Translations under genes and position numbers: made by a program
The notes under the pieces: model-generated
What the model was told of the DNA's origin: nothing
Database searches by the model: none
What the model saw: only the letters and a program-made list of their open reading frames with translations
Origin: Clostridium drakei
Lineage (GTDB): Bacteria; Bacillota; Clostridia; Clostridiales; Clostridiaceae
Assembly (NCBI RefSeq): GCF_000633595.2
Contig: NZ_JIBU02000004.1
Span: 1-64,000 of the forward strand
Reading direction: 5' to 3'
DNA length: 64,000 nucleotides
Shown: one piece after another, positions 17,570-24,260 of the stretch
Layout of the letters: every line of letters starts with the position of its first letter
Numbering within the stretch: the stretch's first letter is position 1

Positions 17570-18280
17570 CTAATTATTTGCACCTATTCTATTTAATATT
17601 TCAATATAAGCTTCCTTAACATTACCTAGATCTCTTCTAAATCTATCTTTATCTAATTTTTCATTAGTTTTTGCATCCCAGAATCTGCATGTATCTGGTG
17701 ATATTTCATCTGCTAAAAGTATTTCTCCATTAAATCTTCCAAACTCTAATTTAAAATCTATTAATTTTATATTTTGTTTTAAGAAGAATTCCTTTAAAAC
17801 ATCATTAACCTTTGATGCCATACCATATATAGTTTTTAATTCATCAAAAGTTGTAATTCCCATAGCTACTGCATGATAGTCATTAATAAGAGGGTCTCCT
17901 AAGTCATCATTTTTATAGCTTAATTCTAATACTGTAGTTTTAAGTTCAAATCCTTCTTGTAAACCATATCTTTTAGCCATACTTCCAGCTGCAACATTTC
18001 TAACTATAACTTCAAGAGGAACTATTTCTACTTTTTTACAAAGCTGTTCTCTTTCGTTTAATTTCTTTTCAAAGTGAGTTTTTACTCCGTTTTTCTCTAA
18101 TAATTCAAATAACGCTGAAGTAATTGAATTATTCATAACACCTTTGTCTTCTATTTGTCCTTTTTTCTCTCCGTTAAAAGCTGTAGCATCATCTTTATAA
18201 TAAACAACTACCTTATCCTTGTCATCTGTAGCATATACCTTCTTAGCTTTTCCTTCGTATATCATTTCTCTCTTTTCCAT
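17570..18280 (-). CDS. purC: SAICAR synthetase
   Basis: Joins aspartate to CAIR with ATP. Motifs present are YEGKAKKVY near the N-terminus, [19 protein letters not shown] and [13 protein letters not shown] 18278-18280 begins one base after the purE stop and follows GGGAGTGGAG; the frame-opening ATG at 18304 would overlap purE by 23 bp and lacks its own site. The resulting 236 aa is standard. The 1-nt gap to purE implies translational coupling. Confidence 0.96.
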   Translation of the reverse strand: MEKREMIYEGKAKKVYATDDKDKVVVYYKDDATAFNGEKKGQIEDKGVMNNSITSALFELLEKNGVKTHFEKKLNEREQLCKKVEIVPLEVIVRNVAAGSMAKRYGLQEGFELKTTVLELSYKNDDLGDPLINDYHAVAMGITTFDELKTIYGMASKVNDVLKEFFLKQNIKLIDFKLEFGRFNGEILLADEISPDTCRFWDAKTNEKLDKDRFRRDLGNVKEAYIEILNRIGANN

Positions 18281-18281
18281 T

Positions 18282-18761
18282 TTATAACTCCACTCCCTCT
18301 TCATTATCTTTTATAAATTTTTCTTTCATATCTTTTCTATATTTTTTAAGTTTTTCTTTAATTTCTGGATATTTTAAAGATAACATTTGAACTGCAAGCA
18401 TTCCAGCATTATAACTGTTGTTAATACCTACTGTTGCCACTGGAATTGATTTTGGCATTTGAACTATAGCTAAAAGTGAATCCATTCCACCTATTGCTGC
18501 GTTAATAGGAACTCCTATTACAGGAAGAATTGTATGTGAGGCTATAACCCCTGGTAAATGGGCTGCAAGACCTGCTCCTGCTATTATACATTCACAACCT
18601 TCATTTTCTATATTTTTAATTGTTTCCATAAGCTTTTCTGGAACCCTATGTGCTGAGAGTATGTAAGCTTTATAATCTATTCCAAACTCTTTTAATGCAT
18701 TAGCAGCTCCCTTCATTTTTTCTGTATCTGACTTACTTCCAAAAATAATAGCAACTTTCAT
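18282..18761 (-). CDS. purE: N5-CAIR mutase (class I PurE)
   Basis: PurE carboxylates AIR, via N5-CAIR in most bacteria. The [13 protein letters not shown] phosphate-binding start, SAHRVPEKL with the catalytic His, and [14 protein letters not shown] are clear. At 159 aa it is normal. No purK is present, although class I PurE normally needs PurK; PurK may lie elsewhere. First gene of the operon, behind the guanine-type riboswitch and terminator. Confidence 0.96.
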   Translation of the reverse strand: MKVAIIFGSKSDTEKMKGAANALKEFGIDYKAYILSAHRVPEKLMETIKNIENEGCECIIAGAGLAAHLPGVIASHTILPVIGVPINAAIGGMDSLLAIVQMPKSIPVATVGINNSYNAGMLAVQMLSLKYPEIKEKLKKYRKDMKEKFIKDNEEGVEL

Positions 18762-18792
18762 TAAAGTTCCCCCTCATTTTTCAATATTTACA

Positions 18793-18838
18793 ATAAAAAA
18801 TTCCACCACCAATTCACAGGGAATCTGGCAGCAGAATT
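18793..18838 (-). terminator. Attenuator of the pur riboswitch
   Basis: A 12-bp stem on the minus strand, AATTCTGCTGCC with GGTGGTGGAATT including G-U pairs, then TTTTTTATT. It is the expression platform between the aptamer and purE. Confidence 0.85.
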
Positions 18839-18885
18839 TTAAAGATACCTTCAGAAAAAACTAAAAGTATCATATTCTTCAGATT

Positions 18886-18957
18886 AACCCATAGAAAGGA
18901 AATTAACGGTTCCCTAGTAGAAACTCCCGAACCTTATTATCAGGATTATATGGATGT
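18886..18957 (-). promoter_or_regulatory. Purine (guanine-type) riboswitch, divergent
   Basis: Minus-strand CATATAATCC, loop L2 ending AAGG, GTTTCTAC, loop L3 with AACC, and a closing CTATGG give the three-way junction of the class. The ligand-pairing base in J3/1 is C, as in guanine switches. It departs from consensus in two places: J3/1 reads TTCTATG rather than GACTATG, and J2/3 ends CTACT rather than CTACC. P2 (CCTGA/TTCGG) and P3 (AGGGAA/TTTCCT) still pair. It should turn off purE-D when guanine is high. Confidence 0.85.
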
Positions 18958-18977
18958 TTTATTCATCTTACGTATTT

Positions 18978-19006
18978 ATGGTAGCATATTATTTTTTAAA
19001 AATCAA
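18978..19006 (-). promoter_or_regulatory. Promoter of the pur operon
   Basis: Minus-strand TTGATT (19001-19006), a 17-nt spacer ending TGC, and TACCAT (18978-18983). The arrangement is almost identical to the pbuG promoter at 24101-24129. Confidence 0.75.
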
Positions 19007-19072
19007 TATGTTTTCACCACTATATATAAAAATATTCGTATTTTTGTAGTTTTTTATATTACTTTTAAGTTT

Positions 19073-19098
19073 TATAGTTCGTACCATTACGAACTATA
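19073..19098. promoter_or_regulatory. Candidate purine operator palindrome
   Basis: Perfect 10-bp arms, TATAGTTCGT and ACGAACTATA, separated by 6 nt. It lies about 70 bp upstream of the pur promoter and directly after a minus-strand TGTTATAAT box. The same TTCGT-N6-ACGAA core occurs upstream of pbuG (24197-24220). CGAAC half-sites recall the B. subtilis PurR box; PurR control is inferred. Confidence 0.6.
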
Positions 19099-19134
19099 GA
19101 TTATAACACAGAATTTAACATTAAAAATAAAAGC

Positions 19135-19164
19135 TTAACATCAATGTTCTAACTTTGCTATAAT
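19135..19164 (+). promoter_or_regulatory. Promoter of the 19195 gene
   Basis: TTAACA (19135-19140), an 18-nt spacer and an extended -10 TGCTATAAT (TATAAT 19159-19164), 30 nt before the start codon. Confidence 0.7.
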
Positions 19165-19194
19165 ATACTTAATAAATTTAAGGAAGGTATTTTA

Positions 19195-19509
19195 ATGGGT
19201 ATTTTAATTTTTTTTATATTTATAGTTGCAGCATCACTTTTTGTATGTAAAAATAACTTTAAGAAAAGGACAGAAGAATTAAAAAGTAATTTAAAAGCTT
19301 TCAATGAAGAAATAAAGGAAGTCTTTTATTCTATACCTGAAGTTCATCAGGAAAATCTTTTAAATTCATTAACCAGCGAAAGCCAGACAAACTTAAAAAG
19401 TATTTTAAATAACAACTTTATTTATGGTGCCAATGCTTGGTCCATTCAACAACAAATTTTAAAACAGCAGGAACTTCTTATAGAACTTAAGGCATCTTCA
19501 AAAAAATAA
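19195..19509 (+). CDS. Small membrane-anchored protein, unknown function
   Basis: 104 aa with one N-terminal membrane helix (about 3-18), a single Cys at its end, and a charged helical cytoplasmic or extracellular tail that ends in a Gln-rich stretch (SIQQQILKQQELL). No family was recognised. ATG follows AAGGAAGGT and a good promoter, so it is probably real. The next gene starts 24 bp later with its own AGAAAGGA site, suggesting a two-gene unit. Confidence 0.72.
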   Translation: MGILIFFIFIVAASLFVCKNNFKKRTEELKSNLKAFNEEIKEVFYSIPEVHQENLLNSLTSESQTNLKSILNNNFIYGANAWSIQQQILKQQELLIELKASSKK

Positions 19510-19533
19510 TTTAAAAAGAAAGGATTTGTCTAT

Positions 19534-20127
19534 ATGAAATTAGTATGTATAGGTGATAGTATTACTTTTGGCTATGGAGTTTTTAAAAAAGATTGTTGGG
19601 TATGTTTATTAGATAACAAATTCGATATAGAAATTATAAACAAAGGAGTAAATGGAGACACTACTGCCGGAATGTTATCTAGATCTTATGAAGATGTAAT
19701 TACTCTTAATCCATCTCATGTAATTATCATGGGTGGTTGTAATGATTTTATGTGTGGACGACAATTAGATATGGTTAGAAATAATTTAGGAGAATTATTA
19801 AAAGAAGCCTTAAACTATAATATCGTACCAATAGTAGGCATAGAACCTCCTATAGATGCTGTCTTAGCAGAAAAAAAATGGAGTAGAGATGTAAATTATA
19901 ACTTAGTAAATAATATAGTTGAAGATTATAGACATTGGATAATGGACTTTTGCAATAAATCCAAAATAAACTATATAGACTTTCATAAATGTTTTAAAGA
20001 AGCTTTAAAAAATAAAGATCCAAGAGAGTTATATGTAGACGGTCTTCATCCAACTGCTCTTGGACATAAATTAATGTATCAATGTGTTATTGATGTCTTT
20101 CAAGCCATGAAACTATGCCTTGAATGA
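19534..20127 (+). CDS. SGNH/GDSL-family hydrolase
   Basis: 197 aa with the family blocks in order: GDSITFGYG (block I, catalytic Ser near 9), NGDTTAGM (block II Gly), GGCNDF (block III Asn) and DGLHPTALGH (block V catalytic Asp and His). Such proteins are cytoplasmic or secreted esterases, acyl-thioesterases or deacetylases; no signal peptide is visible here. Substrate cannot be assigned. Its 3' end overlaps the convergent alpha/beta hydrolase gene by 41 bp and no terminator separates them. Confidence 0.88.
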   Translation: MKLVCIGDSITFGYGVFKKDCWVCLLDNKFDIEIINKGVNGDTTAGMLSRSYEDVITLNPSHVIIMGGCNDFMCGRQLDMVRNNLGELLKEALNYNIVPIVGIEPPIDAVLAEKKWSRDVNYNLVNNIVEDYRHWIMDFCNKSKINYIDFHKCFKEALKNKDPRELYVDGLHPTALGHKLMYQCVIDVFQAMKLCLE

Positions 20128-20923
20128 GTGAAATTCTTTTATCCGAAAATGCATGATCTGAATCCAATATAATTTCTTCTAAATCTTTAGGATTTCTTTC
20201 CTTTAAGGCATTTACAAGTGGAGCATGGTGAATACTTAAAGGAGCATCATTATCTCGGGTTCCTGCAATTAATAACAATGGCAGCTTAGATAGATTATCT
20301 GCATAACTTATAACATTATAATTATGCAGATTATTTAAAGCTTCATTAACTAACCTTTTCGCACATGTTGCATTAAGTGGATATATGTTTTCTATCCATT
20401 CCTCTATTGATTTTCTTATTTTTTCTTTACTTTCTTTAATATTCTCAGCAAAAGCTCCTAAATTGAATCCTGATATTGACACTGCAGCTTTTATCTGAGG
20501 ACTTTTAGCAGCAATCATTAAAGTAGCAAAACCTCCCATACTATGTCCTATAAGAGTTATCTTGTTTTTATCTACTCTATATTCATTTAACGCTTCTTCT
20601 GAATTTAAAAATTTCATAGATACTTGTACATCTTCCAGTATATTACTAAAAGAATAACTACCACTACTTCCCCAAGAACCTCTGTAGTGAAATATAAGTA
20701 CGTTATATCCTATACGTCTTAAGACCTGTGCCAAATCAATATTTTGTTCATATCCTGGAAATCCATGCAGCAAGTTTATAGTAGGGTGTGGACCTTTCCC
20801 TTGTGCTATGTACATTGAGCCTAAACATCTTTTTTCTTCACTTCTCAAAACTACTGTTTTTATACAAGCTGGATATTCTGTATCAACTTCAACATCATCT
20901 TTAAAAATCAAATCGTATCTCAA
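20087..20923 (-). CDS. Alpha/beta-hydrolase fold protein
   Basis: The nucleophile elbow GHSMGG and the oxyanion-side HGFPG motif identify a serine hydrolase, with the late DSDHAFSDKR giving the catalytic His. It resembles prolyl-oligopeptidase-type esterases. The frame opens at 20968, but no ribosome binding site precedes that ATG. AAGGGGG lies 8 nt before TTG 20921-20923, so translation probably begins there (278 aa, starting MRYDLIFKDD). The 3' ends of this gene and the SGNH hydrolase overlap by 41 bp. Confidence 0.85.
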   Translation of the reverse strand: MRYDLIFKDDVEVDTEYPACIKTVVLRSEEKRCLGSMYIAQGKGPHPTINLLHGFPGYEQNIDLAQVLRRIGYNVLIFHYRGSWGSSGSYSFSNILEDVQVSMKFLNSEEALNEYRVDKNKITLIGHSMGGFATLMIAAKSPQIKAAVSISGFNLGAFAENIKESKEKIRKSIEEWIENIYPLNATCAKRLVNEALNNLHNYNVISYADNLSKLPLLLIAGTRDNDAPLSIHHAPLVNALKERNPKDLEEIILDSDHAFSDKRISLIQGIVSWLERHQ

Positions 20924-21022
20924 GCAAAAATCCCCCTTTTTTATCATATTTGTATTATCTTTATTCATATTTTATCATAGTTTAACTATTGTAAAAATGA
21001 AAACTTAAATTCATGCATATTA

Positions 21023-21048
21023 AAAGAGACTATAAAAACAGTCTCTTT
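21023..21048 (-). terminator. Terminator of the zinc-ribbon gene
   Basis: 9-bp stem AAAGAGACT/AGTCTCTTT with an 8-nt loop, 12 bp after the stop of the small gene at 21060; a short T run follows. Confidence 0.65.
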
Positions 21049-21059
21049 CCTATTCAAAA

Positions 21060-21305
21060 TTACAATAACTTTTTCAATTGTGTAGGTTCGTATTCTTTTA
21101 AAAGTTTCTCATTAGCTTCGTTTCTTATTAAAACATCTACTTTCCCATCCTTAAGTTTAAAAACCTTACCTTTTATTTTAGTTCCAATAACATTTACAGG
21201 AGCTTTAATTGTAAGTTGTTTCAAATTTTCACTTTTACAATAATCACATACCTTGTCACTTTCTATTACTCTCTTGCATTCCATGCAGTAATAAATTTTG
21301 CTCAT
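21060..21305 (-). CDS. Small zinc-ribbon protein
   Basis: 81 aa. Two CxxC knuckles (CMEC at 7-10 and CDYC at 20-23) make a rubredoxin-like zinc ribbon, followed by about 50 residues predicted as beta strands with the motif GTKIKGKVFKLKDGKVDVLIRNE. No specific function is recognised; such proteins are common in clostridia. ATG has an AGGAGGTAAT site. Monocistronic. Confidence 0.75.
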   Translation of the reverse strand: MSKIYYCMECKRVIESDKVCDYCKSENLKQLTIKAPVNVIGTKIKGKVFKLKDGKVDVLIRNEANEKLLKEYEPTQLKKLL

Positions 21306-21411
21306 CAGTATTACCTCCTAATTTATCGTTCTTAATATTAATTTTTAATTAAGCACAAATATTCCGCTATATTTTATATATTCTATGTTTTCTGAATATT
21401 TCCTTTTTTAT

Positions 21412-22005
21412 TTAAAATATTTTAGAATAAGCTTTTAAAGAATAATACTTCATAAGAGCAGGAACTTCTCTAATGTATCCAACAAATTCATGTGATTTAT
21501 AAGGTTTAACAAAAACACCAGAATAACTTGCTTTTATTCCTTGATCAGCAGCCATTAAAGAGGCTCTTTTTAAGTGATATTTATTAGATACTATAATGGC
21601 TGTTTTAAAATTCTTTTTTTCCATTATACTCTTTGAATTTATTAAATTAGCCATAGTTGATGCTGACTTATCTTCTAATATTATCTTAGAAGAATCTACA
21701 CCTTTAGAAATCAAATATTTTTTCATGGCTTCGGCTTCAGATATACTCTCTCCCTCACCTTTTCCACCAGACACTATCAAATACTTGCCATACCCTTCTT
21801 TAAGCAGTCTAAGACCTTCGTCTGTTCTCCAAACAAGAAAAGGACTTGGAGTACTTCCATAAACCTTACATCCTAACACAATTATACAATCAGATTTTTC
21901 AGGTTTTGCACTTTCTCCAAAATAAATAACTTGAAAAGCAAAAACCATGACACAAACTGTTATTACTGCTATTCCATACAAAATAAACTTTTTAATTTTA
22001 ATCAT
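21412..22005 (-). CDS. YdcF/SanA-family membrane protein (DUF218)
   Basis: 197 aa with one N-terminal membrane helix (about 7-27) and a DUF218 domain. Motifs include CIIVLGCKVYG, VSGGKGEGESISEAEAM and IVSNKYHLKRA. The family (SanA, ElyC, YdcF) is linked to cell-envelope barrier functions and vancomycin sensitivity in enterobacteria; its catalytic activity is unsettled. The ATG follows a run of six G bases serving as binding site. Monocistronic. Confidence 0.85.
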   Translation of the reverse strand: MIKIKKFILYGIAVITVCVMVFAFQVIYFGESAKPEKSDCIIVLGCKVYGSTPSPFLVWRTDEGLRLLKEGYGKYLIVSGGKGEGESISEAEAMKKYLISKGVDSSKIILEDKSASTMANLINSKSIMEKKNFKTAIIVSNKYHLKRASLMAADQGIKASYSGVFVKPYKSHEFVGYIREVPALMKYYSLKAYSKIF

Positions 22006-22099
22006 AATCCCCCCCTATAATTTCCTCTTCATTAATAGTAATTTATTTAATATAGCAATTCAACCAAAATTTAGATAATTTAATATATTATTAATATCT

Positions 22100-22390
22100 A
22101 ATCAAAGGACAGAAGAGACATTGAGGATAAATTTTCTTCTTTACGTCAAAAACTGAGCATAATGCGAAGCAATGCTTCGCAAGTTAAGAATTAATAGTGA
22201 AGGATGATTTTTAGCTATCGCGAAAAATCTTTAAATTATATAAACCAGCAATGTTTTGCTTTATCAAAACGAGCATTCAAAAATTTAATTAAAGATTTTT
22301 TGTAGTGTAGCGGAAAAAAATCCACATTAACTATTAATTCTTCATTCTTAACTATTAACTAAAAAAGTTACTTCGCAACATTTTAGACTA
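22100..22390. repeat. Intergenic repeat copy B
   Basis: Second copy of the family at 4868-5165. Shared blocks: AGGACAGA near the left end, TTTTCTTCTTTACGTCAAAAACT, the core 22236-22322 (TTATATAAACCAGCAATGTT onward), and a right end with AAAAAAGTTACTTCGC. It carries an extra internal palindrome GCGAAGCAATGCTTCGC (22164-22180) and TTAACTATTAATTC-type repeats where copy A has GAGGACAGTG-type repeats. The mixture suggests a modular, mobile intergenic element. Confidence 0.65.
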
Positions 22391-22412
22391 TGAAAATCAA
22401 GTTGCTAATTAT

Positions 22413-22465
22413 ACAAAAAATAAAAATAGAGCATATAAATAATAATTACATATTTATATACTCTA
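22413..22465 (-). terminator. Terminator of pbuG
   Basis: 14-bp stem TAGAGCATATAAAT/ATTTATATACTCTA with one wobble, 11-nt loop, then TTTTTATTTTTTG on the minus strand. Confidence 0.82.
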
Positions 22466-22481
22466 AAATATTTAAACTTTC

Positions 22482-23915
22482 TTATGGGAGTAATGTAAAT
22501 CTTAATATAAACAATAAAGCAAGTACATATACTATAGGATGAACTTCTTTAGATTTTCCAGTCGCTATTTTTACTATTGGATAAAATATTATTCCTGCTG
22601 CTATACCATTAGCTATACTGTAACTAAATGGCATAATAGCTATAGTGAAAAATGCTGGAAGAGCTTCTGTAAAATCTTCAAAATTAATTTTTGTTATAGC
22701 TCCAATCATAAGAACTCCAACTATTACAAGCGCTGGTGCTGTAGCCTCCGATGGAACTACACCTACAAGTCCTCCAAAGAATAATGCTAGTATAAATAAT
22801 ACAGCAGTTGTAAGAGATGTTAGTCCTGTTCTTCCACCTTCTGATACTCCTGATGTGGATTCAACATAAGTTACTACTGTACTTGTTCCAAGTACTGATC
22901 CTACTGTAGTTGCTACTGCATCTGATAAAAGAGCCTTATGCATGTTCTTTACTTTTCCGTCTTTATCTAGCATTTTAGCTTTTTGTGCAGTTCCAACTAA
23001 AGTTCCAATAGTATCAAATAAATCTACTAAACTGAAAGTTATAACAACCATAATTAGACTTGTAAAAGCTCCAAGCATTCCTGCTTTTCCTAATCCTAAA
23101 AGTCCTTTAAAATCAAACGCAAATAATGTTGGTGCTAAAGATGGAGGCGCACTTATTATTTTTACATTTGCAAGATGTGTTATACCAAAAGGAATTCCAA
23201 CTATAGTAGTAAGTATTATACCTATTAATATTGCACCTTTAACTCCTCTTGCCATTAAAATTCCAGTTATTGCTATACCTATAACTGTTACCAAAACATG
23301 AGGATCTGTAAACTTTCCAAAGGTTACTAGCGTACTACTGCTTGCTACTATTATTCCGCCGCCTTTTAAACCTACAAGTGCTACAAACAATCCTATACCA
23401 CCTGAAATTGCGAGTTTCAAATTATGTGGTAATGCGTCAACTATTTTTTCTCTTATTGAAGTAACTGTAATTATTATAAAAAGTATTCCTGATATAAATA
23501 CAGCTGCTAAAGCTTGCTGCCATGTATAATTTAAAGTTAAACATACACTATAAGTAAAGAATGCATTAAGTCCCATTCCTGGTGCTTGCGCAAAAGGAAG
23601 GTTAGCATAAAGAGCCATTACTAATGTACCAACTGCTGCTGCTATACAAGTAGCTCCAAATATTGAAGCTACAACTGGATCGTTAATAGCTGATAATCCA
23701 GCCTTTACTGCTGCATCTCCCATAAGTCCTTTTGAATTCATTCCTGCCTGCATAAGTATTGAAGGATTTACGAAAATTATATATGCCATAGTAATAAATG
23801 TAGTAATTCCGGCCAATATTTCTGTTTTAACATTGGTATTGTTCTCTGACAACTTAAAAAATGAATTTAAAAATGATTTCTTTGGTTCTTCTGGATTAGA
23901 TCTTTCCATATACAT
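22482..23915 (-). CDS. pbuG: Guanine/hypoxanthine permease (NCS2, AzgA/PbuG type)
   Basis: A purine base:cation symporter with about 12-14 membrane segments. The N-terminus KTEILAGITTFITMAYIIFVNP is characteristic (shown here from residue about 30), followed by QAPGMGLNAFFTYSV, and VGSVLGTSTVVTYVESTSGVSEGGRTGLTS in the substrate-binding half. It matches the AzgA-like branch (PbuG, PbuO). TTG 23930 lies inside GAGGAGG, so ATG 23913-23915 is chosen (477 aa); ATG two codons later is also possible. The leader carries a canonical guanine-type riboswitch, supporting a purine role. Monocistronic. Confidence 0.93.
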   Translation of the reverse strand: MYMERSNPEEPKKSFLNSFFKLSENNTNVKTEILAGITTFITMAYIIFVNPSILMQAGMNSKGLMGDAAVKAGLSAINDPVVASIFGATCIAAAVGTLVMALYANLPFAQAPGMGLNAFFTYSVCLTLNYTWQQALAAVFISGILFIIITVTSIREKIVDALPHNLKLAISGGIGLFVALVGLKGGGIIVASSSTLVTFGKFTDPHVLVTVIGIAITGILMARGVKGAILIGIILTTIVGIPFGITHLANVKIISAPPSLAPTLFAFDFKGLLGLGKAGMLGAFTSLIMVVITFSLVDLFDTIGTLVGTAQKAKMLDKDGKVKNMHKALLSDAVATTVGSVLGTSTVVTYVESTSGVSEGGRTGLTSLTTAVLFILALFFGGLVGVVPSEATAPALVIVGVLMIGAITKINFEDFTEALPAFFTIAIMPFSYSIANGIAAGIIFYPIVKIATGKSKEVHPIVYVLALLFILRFTLLP

Positions 23916-23931
23916 ATTTTTCCTCCTCAAT

Positions 23932-23977
23932 AAAAAAATTTCTGTTCAGATTTTAAGCAAATCCAAAACAGAAATTT
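23932..23977 (-). terminator. Attenuator of the pbuG riboswitch
   Basis: 11-bp stem AAATTTCTGTT/AACAGAAATTT extended by GGATTT/AAATCT inside, then seven T on the minus strand, 17 bp before pbuG. Confidence 0.9.
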
Positions 23978-24002
23978 AATTTTTTAAATATAAATTTCAC
24001 GG

Positions 24003-24078
24003 ATCCACCCATAGTCAGATATTTAAGGTATTCTGGTAGAAACTCTTGAACCATATCTTCAAGATTATACGGATGACT
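24003..24078 (-). promoter_or_regulatory. Purine (guanine-type) riboswitch
   Basis: Minus-strand CCGTATAATC, P2 CTTGAA/TTCAAG with loop GATATGG, GTTTCTACC, P3 with loop TACCTTAAA, and TGACTATGGG. All conserved junction bases are present; C in GACTATG marks guanine/hypoxanthine specificity. Confidence 0.95.
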
Positions 24079-24100
24079 ATCTAATTATATTACGTTATAT

Positions 24101-24129
24101 ATGTTAGCATTGATAAAGTATAAAGTCAA
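24101..24129 (-). promoter_or_regulatory. Promoter of pbuG
   Basis: Minus-strand TTGACT (24124-24129), 17-nt spacer ending TGC, and TAACAT (24101-24106). The 5' context ACATATTGA is identical to that of the pur promoter. Confidence 0.78.
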
Positions 24130-24196
24130 TATGTTTAAACATTTTTTTGATATAATGTTCTACTCAGAATTTACTATGTATTCCATTTGTATTTAA

Positions 24197-24220
24197 AATA
24201 TTCGTTACATGACGAACATT
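24197..24220. promoter_or_regulatory. Candidate purine operator palindrome
   Basis: Arms AATATTCGT and ACGAACATT (8 of 9 pairs) with a 6-nt gap, about 70 bp upstream of the pbuG promoter and directly downstream of a minus-strand TATAAT. Same core and spacing as 19073-19098. Confidence 0.58.
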
Positions 24221-24260
24221 ATAAATATACTCATCAGTAAATTCTTTAGTAATTAAACTT

